The notes under the pieces were generated by a model. It worked only from the letters and a program-made list of their open reading frames with translations. It made no database searches and was not told the DNA's origin. A program made the translations under genes and the position numbers. Shown piece after piece: positions 16,483-25,599 of a stretch of 64,000 bases of DNA (position 1 is its first letter; each line of letters begins with the position of its first letter). Where the stretch lies: positions 1 to 64,000 of the forward strand of contig JAEYQK010000088.1 in assembly GCA_023410055.1 (NCBI GenBank). Direction: 5' to 3'. This stretch comes from Acidobacteriota bacterium. Its GTDB lineage: Bacteria > Acidobacteriota > Terriglobia > Terriglobales > Acidobacteriaceae.

Positions 16483-17295
16483 TCATGACGTTCTGCGCTC
16501 ACGTCGAAGATTCCGAAGAGTAAGGAATATGGCGACCGTTCCGACGAATACGAATAACAACGCTGAAAGCACCCACTCTGGATACAGGTACGGTGGGTCA
16601 GTCAGCGACACCGCGAGAAAGAAGAATGGGTTCGCGAGTATCGGAGCCTTGGCACGGAGCGGCAAGTTATACCACGGTGCGTTGTGAGATTCGCTTAGTT
16701 GTGCGAAGAAAAGAATTGCCGTAACTGCGCTAAGCACAATCACCGTACCGTAGGTGACTGCCGTGGCCGGAACGCTGCGCCTGAATACGGATGACCAGTA
16801 CAATCCCACGGCGCTGAAGCACGCCAGAATGATCACCGTGGTTACGGTGACCATAAACATTTCCCAAATTCCGATCCCGCCAAAAGCAAAGGTCAACGCA
16901 ATAACGGGGAGACCGGCAACAAGGAGCAACAACACGAACATAAGGGAAGACAGAAACTTTCCCCACCAGATCTGAGCATCGGTCAACAATGAAGTAAACA
17001 GGCCGGGAAGGGTGCGCTGCTCCTTCTCAATGGTGAAAGAACCTGCGCTGAATACCGGGACCAGCAGCAACAAGACCGAAAGTTGCGCGAACACTACGGT
17101 CAGAAACACCGGGATGCCGATGTCCGGGCCTTCCAGCAACACGGTACCGTTCTCGCGCCGCATGGACTCGAAATAGGCGAACATAGCCAGAGCGCCGAGA
17201 GCGACAAGATAGAGCGACGGCAGTACCCAGCCGCGACGCTCTCGCATCAAGAGACGCAATTCCTTCCGGATCATTGGGTTCATCGGGGGATTCAT
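16483..17295 (-). CDS. ABC-2 type transporter permease
   Basis: A 270-residue protein with six predicted membrane segments. The N-terminal PMIRKELRLLMRERRGW is the typical cytosolic start of ABC-2 permeases, and EKEQRTLPGLFTSLLTDAQIWWGKF marks the conserved loop after the second segment. It is the last gene of a tight three-gene operon: its ATG overlaps the ATPase stop by four bases (ATGA). The exported substrate is unknown. The upstream exported protein (18221-20005) is likely a partner. Confidence 0.85.
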   Translation of the reverse strand: MNPPMNPMIRKELRLLMRERRGWVLPSLYLVALGALAMFAYFESMRRENGTVLLEGPDIGIPVFLTVVFAQLSVLLLLVPVFSAGSFTIEKEQRTLPGLFTSLLTDAQIWWGKFLSSLMFVLLLLVAGLPVIALTFAFGGIGIWEMFMVTVTTVIILACFSAVGLYWSSVFRRSVPATAVTYGTVIVLSAVTAILFFAQLSESHNAPWYNLPLRAKAPILANPFFFLAVSLTDPPYLYPEWVLSALLFVFVGTVAIFLTLRNLRRERRTS

Positions 17296-18224
17296 CGGGC
17301 ACCTCCGAAAGCAAGGCGATAGCGTTGCTCCAAATCCATCGTTTGTCTATCAAAGCGAATCACCGGAAGCCCAAGAGTAACCAGTGCCCTCAGAACTTCG
17401 GCTGCATCTTTGTCATTCCCGCTTATGGCCAACAGAAAACGAGTAGCGCCCGCTTCCACAATCTTGACGTTTGCCAAGTGAGCAATCGACGCAGCCGCTC
17501 CTTTGTTGTCCCGAAGTAATTCGAGTTCAAACATTTGCGTATTCTGCTCGGAACTTCGCATCGGAAGCACGCCGTTGTCCGAATCGCCCGAGACGTTCTG
17601 GCCTTTGGAAATCAGAGCAACGTGTGTACAGATGTCTTCGAGGTCCGCGAGGATATGCGACGAGATAAGAATCGTCATTCCCTGCGAATTGAGCTCTTTC
17701 AGGAATTCTCTTAGTTCAGTACGCGCCAGCGGATCGAGGCCGGTCGCTGGCTCGTCCAGCAACAAGACGCTGGGCCGGTGCAACAGGGTCTTGGCCAGCA
17801 TCAGTCGCTGTTTTGTGCCGAATGACAAGGACTCAACATAGTCGTTGCTGCGCTCTTCAAGCCGCGCGCGAGACAGCGCACTGCTGATCGCCTCTTCCCT
17901 ATTCGTGCCGGAAAGATGGAATGCATCTGCGAAGAACTCCAGAAACTCACGCACCCTCATCTCCTGGTAAAGGCCGGATTGATCGGCAAGGTATCCAACC
18001 ATGCTTCTGACTGCGAACGGCTCACTCACGACGCTCTTTCCATCGATGCGTGCCGCGCCGCTGTTCGGCAGCAACAGCGTGGACAAGATCTTTATCAGGG
18101 TGGTCTTCCCCGCTCCGTTGGGGCCTACCAAGCCGACGAGTTCGCCCTTGCCAACTCTCAGCGAGAAGCCGTCGAGAGCATGAACTCCATTGAAGGACTT
18201 CCGGATTTGTTCGACCTGAATCAT
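17292..18224 (-). CDS. ABC transporter ATP-binding protein
   Basis: A 310-residue ATPase with Walker A GPNGAGKTT, signature LSFGTKQRL (a variant of LSGGQ), Walker B VLLLDEPATGLDP and the H-loop SSHI. A C-terminal extension of about 90 residues is typical of ABC-2 exporters of the CcmA/gliding type. ATG 18224 is chosen over the longer frame start at 18317 because MIQVEQIRKSF is the usual beginning and it overlaps the upstream stop (ATGA). It works with the permease just downstream. Confidence 0.9.
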   Translation of the reverse strand: MIQVEQIRKSFNGVHALDGFSLRVGKGELVGLVGPNGAGKTTLIKILSTLLLPNSGAARIDGKSVVSEPFAVRSMVGYLADQSGLYQEMRVREFLEFFADAFHLSGTNREEAISSALSRARLEERSNDYVESLSFGTKQRLMLAKTLLHRPSVLLLDEPATGLDPLARTELREFLKELNSQGMTILISSHILADLEDICTHVALISKGQNVSGDSDNGVLPMRSSEQNTQMFELELLRDNKGAAASIAHLANVKIVEAGATRFLLAISGNDKDAAEVLRALVTLGLPVIRFDRQTMDLEQRYRLAFGGAR

Positions 18225-20005
18225 TGGTACACCACCACGATCAAAGCATGTTCGTTCGCAATGTAATCGGAGTTCGGCAATTCTACTGGCCGTGCGGGTC
18301 CGTCGCTCAACCCGCATAGCAACCGGACTTGTTCATAGCCGAATGTCAAAGGTCCTTGCACCCGAAAACAGTAGTTTGGCGATACGAGCTTGTACGGTCC
18401 GGAATAGAATGGAGGAGCATCACTGAGAACATCAGGTGTCGGTATTTTGGACTTCTCCCAGATAGCGAAACGCCCGACTTGCGCCAGGTTGAATTCGCCA
18501 CCGGGTGCCACGTTTCCAATCATCCAGAGGCTGTTCTGAGCTGTATCAACGTAAATGACATTGCTTAGGGTGCGCCCCGTGTCATTGCGGAAGCGACCCG
18601 GCGACAACTCCGGCACACTTCCAGCGAACTCATGATGCCCCGTAAAGTGCAGCTTGCTGCTGGTCCAGCGCGCCATGGGCAACTTGATTTCTGCTCCCGG
18701 CACCGGACTGAGCCGTACAGGCGCGTCTGCCGTCCATTCCCTGGTGATCTCTTTGCCAATGCGGACATTTTCGAGCCGGTGGATTTCGACCTCTTCGCTC
18801 ACTCTCGGGAGAAGAAGCCCGCCCGGAGTCGTTCGCAAGATGAACTCTCCCTTCCGCGGAACGGACATCCTTGTTCCGTAATCGCCGACGGCAAGGCCGC
18901 TGTGAGAATCAAGGAAGTGTATGGCGACGTTGTCCAGGGTGACCTTTCGCGGCTTCTGGCGGGACGCAAACCAGTACAAACCGGCAACGAATAGGACCGC
19001 CACCGCAGTTACTGTGACCCAACCCCACTCCTGGCGGCGCAACCGGCGAAGCAGGGAGAAGTTTACGACCCCAACAACAATGATGTATGCCGCAACCCAT
19101 AGGACAAGCGTCCACAAGCTCGGAAAATGAAACCTGGTCGCATATCGAGTCTGAAGAGCTACAGAATCGGGAACCATCGACGTAATCGGCTTCGCGTCCA
19201 CGATCTCGCGCAACAAGTAGCCGCTGCACAGCTTTTCCAGCATGCGGCTTTTCAGCTTCGGGACTCTGTAGAGGTGCCCGGTTCCGATCCGCACTCCTTC
19301 CGGGTTCGGAGTGCCCGTCCTGTACGCCGACAAGAACGCCGGATCTGCGACTTTATCTTCCACAAGGATCAACCTGCCGCCGTGGCGTGCAAATAGCTCC
19401 AAGGCGAGCCGTTGCTCTCCGGTAAGCGCTGAAGTTGGCATTGCCACGACGATTGCAGATGCGGAGTATGCCCACCAGTTGTAGCGTGGATGGGTCCGTA
19501 GCCGAACTTCGGGCCTGCTCCCATATGCTTCCATCCACGCGCTCAGTTGTATCTTGGAGGCCACCCTCTTGCAGACCGGTTCTTTGTCGCACAAGACGCT
19601 GATGAAAACATCACTGCCTAGCCATCCTTGAGAATCACCCGAAACCTGGTGGCCAACAATGTTCCCGTCTGCATCCTTTGCGGTGATGTCGACTCCAACC
19701 AGCCAGTTCGGGGTTTGGACGGGAAGTTCGAGTTGCCGCTCTTCGCCGGGCGCAAGGCTCACGCGATGCACATAAACGCTATCGGGGAAGACGGCTTGGC
19801 GATCCGACTGCCGAAGCAACCCCACATGTAGTTCGAAGCTCTGGTCCTTCGCTTTTGGATTCGATAAAGTCACAAGAACCGAGCAAGGCTTGCCGAACAG
19901 GCAGTGGCCGCCGAATCCAAGCTCGTCAATACGAACATTGCCATCAGCCCAAACGAATTGGGCCACAAAGACGACGAAACAGCACACCACCAGGAATCGT
20001 TTCAT
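18221..20005 (-). CDS. Exported membrane protein linked to an ABC-2 exporter
   Basis: A 594-residue protein with a signal peptide (cleavage near VWADG), an extracytoplasmic domain of about 275 residues, two membrane segments (about 292-311 and 327-344, around LWTLVLWVAAYIIVVGVVNF) and a second, beta-rich outer domain. Four Cys in the first domain may pair. I do not recognise a specific family, although the layout resembles DUF4350/BatD-like accessory proteins. It heads the operon and its stop overlaps the ATPase start, so it is probably the transporter's periplasmic partner. Confidence 0.7.
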   Translation of the reverse strand: MKRFLVVCCFVVFVAQFVWADGNVRIDELGFGGHCLFGKPCSVLVTLSNPKAKDQSFELHVGLLRQSDRQAVFPDSVYVHRVSLAPGEERQLELPVQTPNWLVGVDITAKDADGNIVGHQVSGDSQGWLGSDVFISVLCDKEPVCKRVASKIQLSAWMEAYGSRPEVRLRTHPRYNWWAYSASAIVVAMPTSALTGEQRLALELFARHGGRLILVEDKVADPAFLSAYRTGTPNPEGVRIGTGHLYRVPKLKSRMLEKLCSGYLLREIVDAKPITSMVPDSVALQTRYATRFHFPSLWTLVLWVAAYIIVVGVVNFSLLRRLRRQEWGWVTVTAVAVLFVAGLYWFASRQKPRKVTLDNVAIHFLDSHSGLAVGDYGTRMSVPRKGEFILRTTPGGLLLPRVSEEVEIHRLENVRIGKEITREWTADAPVRLSPVPGAEIKLPMARWTSSKLHFTGHHEFAGSVPELSPGRFRNDTGRTLSNVIYVDTAQNSLWMIGNVAPGGEFNLAQVGRFAIWEKSKIPTPDVLSDAPPFYSGPYKLVSPNYCFRVQGPLTFGYEQVRLLCGLSDGPARPVELPNSDYIANEHALIVVVYQ

Positions 20006-20379
20006 TGCGGTGATAGCCTTTTAAACACTGTCAGGCCAAAATGCAACCTGAATTCAATGGCGTATCTGGTTAGACACCAGAGAAGATGAAATTGGTCCCG
20101 CCTTGGGCGGGAACCGGGCGGGAGTGGTCGTCGTGCCGAGGAATGCATAGATCGATCCTTCGTCATTGCACTCCTCAGGATGACCGGATACGGGCGGTGT
20201 GGGCAAAGGTATGCGAGTGGTGCAGAGACCCACATCTGCCAACACCGGGCAGATGTGGGGCACCAAGCCGGGTGGGGGCAGTATTGACCTGCAAGCCTTT
20301 GCGCGTTATCGTCGCTTGAATCTTCCAAACTGAGTTCTGTGTCGTTAGCGGTCGCGTGAAACAGCGCAAAGGAGTTGGT
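20006..20379. other. Intergenic region with palindromic repeats
   Basis: Divergent promoters of the ABC operon and the DUF3857 gene must lie here. It contains a stretch related to the long hairpin at 52936-53029 (around 20130-20185: GCCGAGGAATG, then ACTCCTCAGGATGA) and the CCCACATCTGCC palindrome at 20229-20260. No ORF is supported. Confidence 0.5.
20229..20260. repeat. CCCACATCTGCC palindrome family, copy 2
   Basis: CCCACATCTGCC / GGCAGATGTGGG with loop AACACCG. It is followed by GCACC, as in the intragenic copy at 31626-31656, which differs mainly in the loop. Confidence 0.85.
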
Positions 20380-22470
20380 ATGAAGGTACGGGTGTGTGTA
20401 GGTCTATCTGTCTTCTTGTTTATTGGTGCTGTTTTGGCAAGGGCAAAAGAGGGAGAGCCGTTCGGTACGATTTCTCAAGAAGAACTCAAGATGACGAGTG
20501 AACCGCTCGCGCCGGGGGCACCGGCCATTATTCTGTACCGGCAAGTCGATCGCGACGACACGCAAGCACAAAGCTGGGAACGCAATTATCGCCGAATCAA
20601 GATTCTGACCGAGGCAGGACTGAAGTACGCCAACGTCGAAATTCCGTACATAAAAGGGAACGGCAGAGGTATCAAGGCCATCAAAGCGCGGACCGTAAAA
20701 CCCGATGGCACAATCGTCAACTTCGACGAGAAGGTTCTTACCAAGGAGACTGTAAGCTCGAAGGGCGTGAAACAGATTGTCAAGACTTTCACACTGCCTG
20801 ACGTTCAAGTGGGAAGCATCATTGAGTATTCCTACATAGAAAACTTCGCAGAGCAAAGTTCTAAGGGCGTGGACGTTGCGGGTCATTCCATCATCACGCG
20901 AACCGACAAAGCAATTGGAACCATGCTGCAGTATTCGTTCGCAAAGGGACCTGTTGAAGGTTCGCGCTGGATACTGAGTGACGAACTCTTCACGAAACTG
21001 GCCAGGTTCTCCCTGATGCCACTCCAATCGCCGAATCACGTTCTTCGCTGGTCAACCAGCCGTCTGCCCGAGGGAACAAAACCTCCCAAGGCCACCGGTA
21101 GCGACATGATTCGCATGGAAGCGAAGAACATCCCGGCTTTTTCGATTGAGGACTTTATGCCACCCGCCAACGAGCTGAAGTCGCGAGTCGATTTCATCTA
21201 TGGCGAGAAACTCGTAGAAATCGAACCCGATAGATACTGGAGGAGCAAGACTCGAATCTGGAACTCAGGACTGGATACATTCATCGGAAAACGTAAAGCG
21301 ATGGAAGAGGCGGTCCGCCAGATTGTCTCGCCAGACGATTCAAAGGAAGTAAAGCTGCAGAAGATATACGCCCGCGTTCAGCAGCTTCGCAATACATCGT
21401 ACGAGGTTGAGAAGTCGGAGAAAGAGCAGGAAAAGGAGCGTGAGCAGGAGAAGCTCAAAGACATCGATAACGTGGAGGATATCTGGAATCGCGGTTCTGG
21501 CGACGAAATACAGCTCAACTGGCTATTCCTGGGACTTGTGCGCGCGGCTGGCTTTGATGCTTACGGCGTGTGGACCGCCAGCAGAAAGGAATACTTCTTT
21601 GATAAGGGTGCGCTGGACGAAAAGAAATTGAACGCCAACGTCGTACTGGTGAAACTCGACGGCAAAGACCTCTATTTCGACCCGGGCTCTGCTTTCACAC
21701 CCTATGGCATGCTGCCCTGGGAAGAGACCGCAGTTCCTGGGCGGCTAATGGATAAAGAAGGTGGTACCTGGGTCAGCACGTCTATCCCGGACGCTTCCCT
21801 GTCTCGTATAGAACGCAAGGGAGACTTTCGCGTAAACAAAGCGGGCGATCTAGAAGGCACATTGACCATGACTTTGACAGGTCTCGAAGCTGCGCGAGCG
21901 CGTCAGGATAAGCGGCAGGACGACGATGCGGATCGCAAGAAGTTTCTGGAAGACATGCTAAAGGAGCAGATCCCGTCCCCCGGTGAAGTACAGTTGACGA
22001 ACAAGCCTGAGTGGCGCAGTTCTTCGCCATCAATGATCGCGGAGTTTAGCGTGAGAATTCCGGGATGGATGTCGGTGAATACGAACAGATTCTCTCTTCC
22101 GGTAGGCATCTTCGCGAGCGGCGAGAAGAACGTATTCGTTGCCAACACGCGCAAGCACCCAATCTATTTCGAGTATCCATCTTCGAAGCAGGACGACGTA
22201 CAAATCACGCTGCCTACGGAGTGGGAGGTGGGCAAGTTGCCTGAACCTCAGAACGTGGGTGATAGTTCGATGCTGTACACCTTCAAAGCTGAAAAGGACG
22301 GATCGACAGTACATCTGAAGCGCACGTTGAAAATCGGCCGCGTTCTTTGGGACAAAGGATACTATTCGGCTCTGCGAAGTTTCTTTCAGAGCGTCAGGAT
22401 AGGCGATGAACAGCAGGTTATTCTGCAGCCTGTCGGGCTGAGCAGCAGTGCCACCGGATCGGGAGACTAG
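20380..22470 (+). CDS. Exported DUF3857/transglutaminase-like protein, catalytic residues apparently lost
   Basis: A 696-residue protein that starts at ATG 20380, with AAAGGAG five bases upstream, and has a signal peptide (to about residue 25). A DUF3857 domain (about 50-220) precedes a transglutaminase-like domain (about 300-440) and a C-terminal beta domain (DUF2569/3858-type region). In active transglutaminases a Cys precedes the conserved helix. Here the site reads GSGDEIQLNWLFLGLVRAAGF, with no Cys, and the usual His position is Asn (LNANVVLV). DPG keeps the Asp. Probably a binding or structural periplasmic protein. Confidence 0.78.
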   Translation: MKVRVCVGLSVFLFIGAVLARAKEGEPFGTISQEELKMTSEPLAPGAPAIILYRQVDRDDTQAQSWERNYRRIKILTEAGLKYANVEIPYIKGNGRGIKAIKARTVKPDGTIVNFDEKVLTKETVSSKGVKQIVKTFTLPDVQVGSIIEYSYIENFAEQSSKGVDVAGHSIITRTDKAIGTMLQYSFAKGPVEGSRWILSDELFTKLARFSLMPLQSPNHVLRWSTSRLPEGTKPPKATGSDMIRMEAKNIPAFSIEDFMPPANELKSRVDFIYGEKLVEIEPDRYWRSKTRIWNSGLDTFIGKRKAMEEAVRQIVSPDDSKEVKLQKIYARVQQLRNTSYEVEKSEKEQEKEREQEKLKDIDNVEDIWNRGSGDEIQLNWLFLGLVRAAGFDAYGVWTASRKEYFFDKGALDEKKLNANVVLVKLDGKDLYFDPGSAFTPYGMLPWEETAVPGRLMDKEGGTWVSTSIPDASLSRIERKGDFRVNKAGDLEGTLTMTLTGLEAARARQDKRQDDDADRKKFLEDMLKEQIPSPGEVQLTNKPEWRSSSPSMIAEFSVRIPGWMSVNTNRFSLPVGIFASGEKNVFVANTRKHPIYFEYPSSKQDDVQITLPTEWEVGKLPEPQNVGDSSMLYTFKAEKDGSTVHLKRTLKIGRVLWDKGYYSALRSFFQSVRIGDEQQVILQPVGLSSSATGSGD

Positions 22471-22709
22471 GGTCGCTTGCCTAGACTGCGGATGTAGAGC
22501 ACTAGCTGCCAGCGCTGGCCTTCAGGTATTGAACTGAACGACGGCATTCCGGTTCGCGAGTTGCCGTTGCCTATTTTCCAGAAGAGGGCGCCGTCAGTTT
22601 GACTCTGCACGGTTTCGGACGCGAGCACCGGTTCTTTCTGCCCGGGGCCAGCGGCGTCACATTGGCTGCAATTGCACACGAACATCTTCTTCTGTCCGTT
22701 TATCGAGCG
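22467..22709 (-). pseudogene. Cytochrome c class I remnant, 5' part missing and heme ligand changed
   Basis: The frame reads cytochrome-c-like from NGQKKMFV to the stop. DGALFWKIGNG, TGMPSF and QRWQLVLYIRSLGK are the family's C-terminal half, including the Met ligand. The heme site reads CSQCD where CxxCH is required (a single-base CAC to GAC change would explain it). The spacer after it is shorter than usual, and no signal peptide or good start remains. Homology stops near 22695, exactly where fur homology begins on the other strand. The stop overlaps the DUF3857 gene end by four bases. Decayed gene. Confidence 0.7.
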
Positions 22710-22964
22710 CTATCTCTGCTGAAGAGACACGGCCTGGTCGACGAACTGGATCCGATGCACGTCAGGGGCGAGGGACACTACTACGAGCAGCGCCCGAAGC
22801 GCGATCATCTTCACATCACCTGTCTTCGCTGCGCGGCCGTTGTGGAATTCGAGAGCCCGCTTTTCGAGCGCTTGCAGGCACAGGTGAAGAAAGAGTGCAA
22901 TTTCCACGTGGTAGTGTCGCGATTGGAAATCGGCGGCTACTGCAACAAGTGCCGCCGGATGTAG
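22695..22964 (+). pseudogene. Fur-family regulator remnant, N-terminal DNA-binding half missing
   Basis: From SVYRALSLLKRHGLVDEL to the stop the frame matches the second half of Fur proteins. HYYEQRPKRDHLHITC, CLRC and the C-terminal CNKC are the metal- and zinc-binding parts, and ARLEIGGYC is conserved as SRLEIGGYC. The first winged-helix part, normally some 50 residues before TVYRAL, is absent; the upstream frame (starting 22599) is unrelated and overlaps the cytochrome remnant. A single deletion removing both 5' ends of two divergent genes explains this. A truncated dimerisation protein cannot be excluded. Confidence 0.7.
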
Positions 22965-23069
22965 AACGCCGGCTCGCGTCTATTCGTTAGGTGTCGCGTG
23001 TGACTCCAGGTATGCGCATCTGGGGCAGCGGAATGTGGTCACCAACAAGGGTCTGAAATATCAGATAGG

Positions 23070-23098
23070 CGCACCCTCCCCTGCCGGGGAAGGGTGCG
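23070..23098. repeat. GCACCCT...AGGGTGC palindrome, copy 2
   Basis: CGCACCCT / AGGGTGCG enclose CCCCTGCCGGGG. It is related to 33614-33642 and to 3067-3108, and lies downstream of the DUF362 gene. Confidence 0.7.
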
Positions 23099-23143
23099 GC
23101 CCCCCTTCTTGTTTGCCTTCGCCATGAGATGGAGATAAGCCCT

Positions 23144-24190
23144 TCACGCGAGCTCGTGCAGCCTGTAGGTGGCCGAGCCTAGACCTGTGCTCTCCGCATA
23201 GCGGAACATCTTGGAGCCTCTGAAAGTTTTGCCCCGTTGCTTTGCCATGTCCCAACATGCTTTGTCGACTGCGACCGGGTCGGTCGAGATGAAGACGCCG
23301 AAGTCGTCCATCAGCGGTTTCATCTTGCGCGGCTCGCAGTCGCAGCCGGCGGTGATCTTCATGGCGTAGTTGAGGTAGATGTTCTTCTTCCCAAGCTGCG
23401 CGGCATAGGCGCCTTCAACGAGCTTTTCGAGAAACGGATTTCCTATCCCCAAGAACTTCGCGATGCCTGTTACGGAAAAGATCGAAATTGCTTTGTTGGG
23501 ACAGATCGCCATACAGGCGCCGCAGCCGACGCATTTCGCATGATCGATTTTTGATTTATCGCCGATGATCAAGGCGTCTTCATTGCATCGGGTTTTGCAG
23601 AGATTGCATTTCTTGCACTTGCGGCTCACGATGTGCGGCTTCTCTCCCATGTGCATCGCTAGTTTGCCGCCCTTTGCGGCGTGGCCCATGGAGAGCTGCT
23701 TGATCGCGCCGCCGAATCCGGCGAGCCGGTGGCCTTTGAAATGGGCGATCACAATGAGCTGGTCATAGTCGAGGAAGGCCTTGCCGATCTTGAATGACTT
23801 GAAATGCTTCTTGTTGATCTCGACGTCGTGGAAGTTTTCGCCGTGTTCGCCGTCGGCAAAGACGATGGGAAGTTGCGTGAAGCCGTGGGCCTGGGCCGTT
23901 TTCTCGTGAAGCTCTTTCTTGTAGCGCTGGCCACCGTACAAGACGCTGGTCTCCATGTAGCAGGAATGGATGCCGCGTTCCTGCAAGTAACCAATAACGC
24001 CGAGGTAGTACTCGGGGCGAAGGAACGTGGCATTCTTGTGCTCACCGAAATGGACCTTGAGAGGAACTCGAGCGCGCAGGCTGATGTTTTCCTTCTCCAG
24101 CACCGTGGCAAGCAGTTGTTTGGTTATTTCCTGAATTCGGTCCGCGCTTGTGGTTGAGTCGATCTTCTTGAAGTAGACGTTCGGAGTCAT
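23144..24190 (-). CDS. DUF362-domain iron-sulfur protein
   Basis: A 348-residue cytoplasmic protein. DUF362 surrounds a two-cluster ferredoxin insert: CKKCNLCKTRC near 195 and CVGCGACMAICP near 221. The conserved Gly-rich motif GFGGAIKQLSMG and the late DPVAVDKACWD are present. Members of this family bind or transfer electrons or metals in anaerobic contexts, but no reaction is established. No signal peptide. It fits with the ferredoxin-rich metabolism of the window, but is a monocistronic gene. Confidence 0.82.
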   Translation of the reverse strand: MTPNVYFKKIDSTTSADRIQEITKQLLATVLEKENISLRARVPLKVHFGEHKNATFLRPEYYLGVIGYLQERGIHSCYMETSVLYGGQRYKKELHEKTAQAHGFTQLPIVFADGEHGENFHDVEINKKHFKSFKIGKAFLDYDQLIVIAHFKGHRLAGFGGAIKQLSMGHAAKGGKLAMHMGEKPHIVSRKCKKCNLCKTRCNEDALIIGDKSKIDHAKCVGCGACMAICPNKAISIFSVTGIAKFLGIGNPFLEKLVEGAYAAQLGKKNIYLNYAMKITAGCDCEPRKMKPLMDDFGVFISTDPVAVDKACWDMAKQRGKTFRGSKMFRYAESTGLGSATYRLHELA

Positions 24191-24292
24191 ACGTTCGCTT
24201 GGCGCTCCGGTCGAGGGTGGTTCACCGCATTTCGTAGGATAGCGAATCGGGGCGGGTAATCACCAGCAGATATCAGAAGGAAGTCGTCCACA

Positions 24293-25240
24293 TCACAGAA
24301 ACATTGAGTCGTCACGCACCTTGCGCTGGCGGTTCCTGAGATAAACTCCATCAACCCGCTTCCAGTCGTCGTCGTTTTGAATGCGGAAGAGTATCCCTTG
24401 CCTCGCTCGATCCTTGTACTCTGGGTCACTCTTCCGAGGCGATCCATAGAGATCGTAGCAGCCAGCTCGCGAGACGAGGCTTTCTACTTCCTGGCGCACA
24501 CGTCCATTTGTGTCGTCCTCGGGGATGTATTCGAGGAAGACATTCGGACGCGCGGAAAGAAGAGTCTGCATGGCTCCGCGAATTACGAGGTGTTCGCTTC
24601 CTTCGACGTCTAGTTTGATGAAATCGGGAGGCGGAATTTCGCCTTTTGAAACGAGGTCATCAATGGCCACCATCCGTTGCGGAGTCGAGTGCGTCGCATT
24701 ACGACCGGAATCGGTAACGGCACTGGCATGAATAGAGGACTTGGAGAGGAAGACTTCCGCCATTCGCGATTCGTCACCAACCAAGACATGAACAACGCTG
24801 ACGTTCTTCATCTCGTTAAGTTGGATTGAGGCTTCGATGGCGCGGACGAGCGGCGTTTGCGGCTCAAAGCCCACGACGCGAACCGATCCCTTGGTAACGT
24901 GGGCCATCTCAATCGTGAAATATCCGACGTTTGCTCCAATGTCGTAAAACGTGTAACCATCGACGAGGCTGCGCAGACAGATCAGGAAATCCCAATAGTC
25001 CCAGGAGTTGCCGTTCAGCCTCATGGTCGCGTAGACGTCGAGGCTGTTGGTGGATAGAACAAGCTTTGCACCGTTCCTGGTAGTGAGGAATCGGCAGTCA
25101 CGGCGGTTCAAGAGCCTTCCCATCAAACGGGGCACAAAACCTTTTCCCCGGGGCAAGTAGCGCTGGAGTTTGGCTGCGAGAGATAGCCAAGCTCCGGCTT
25201 CCCGGCAATCGGCTAGAGTAGGAGGGCAGTCAACCGTCAT
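24293..25240 (-). CDS. FkbM-family methyltransferase
   Basis: A 315-residue SAM-dependent methyltransferase. The FkbM signature is clear: TFYDIGANVGYFTIEMA near 93 (SAM loop), VVGFEPQTPLVRAIEA, then the LDVEGSEHLVIRGA region. The family methylates hydroxyls on sugars or lipids. No glycan cluster surrounds it, so the substrate is unknown. Start ATG 25240. The C-terminal tail is rich in charged residues. Confidence 0.82.
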   Translation of the reverse strand: MTVDCPPTLADCREAGAWLSLAAKLQRYLPRGKGFVPRLMGRLLNRRDCRFLTTRNGAKLVLSTNSLDVYATMRLNGNSWDYWDFLICLRSLVDGYTFYDIGANVGYFTIEMAHVTKGSVRVVGFEPQTPLVRAIEASIQLNEMKNVSVVHVLVGDESRMAEVFLSKSSIHASAVTDSGRNATHSTPQRMVAIDDLVSKGEIPPPDFIKLDVEGSEHLVIRGAMQTLLSARPNVFLEYIPEDDTNGRVRQEVESLVSRAGCYDLYGSPRKSDPEYKDRARQGILFRIQNDDDWKRVDGVYLRNRQRKVRDDSMFL

Positions 25241-25599
25241 GGGGTACCTTCGATGATAACTGAGCGTAAGTTATAGTACGACACTTGTGGCACACCGGCG
25301 AATGAAACCGATGACATGATGGTGCGGGCAAGTGGACTTGTTCGCGGTCGAAAAGAAGCGAGTCGAAACTTGAGGTCAGCCGTCCAATCAGGCCCAGAGA
25401 GATGCCCGCTCCCGAGTAGAGCCGCTGATTAAAGGCTACTAGCAACGTCACAACCGGGGTGAGGCGAGTCACCCCAAATAGTGACAAATGTCACCGTCCT
25501 TTTGCCTGCCGTCATAAGAAGATTGCACGTTTTGGATTAGGATTCTGAACGCGGTTCAGGGGCCTAAGGTCCTGGGTCTACGCAACGGAGGTAGGGCTT
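25241..25599. other. Intergenic region with operator-like palindromes
   Basis: No ORF supported in 359 bases. It contains GGGGTGA / TCACCCC (25456-25475) and the CRP-type site GTGACAAATGTCAC (25481-25494), placed about 112 bases before the RsbRD-N gene start. Both are likely regulatory for that gene. Confidence 0.5.
25481..25494. promoter_or_regulatory. CRP/FNR-type operator candidate
   Basis: GTGACAAATGTCAC is a perfect inverted repeat (GTGACA/TGTCAC around AA) fitting GTGA-N6-TCAC. It lies upstream of the RsbRD-N gene, which runs toward the CoA-transferase/oxidoreductase operon. The regulator is unknown. Confidence 0.42.

Noticed and set aside
22599..22694. N-terminal 32 residues of the frame leading into the Fur remnant
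   Set aside because: They show no Fur similarity and overlap the cytochrome c remnant on the other strand.
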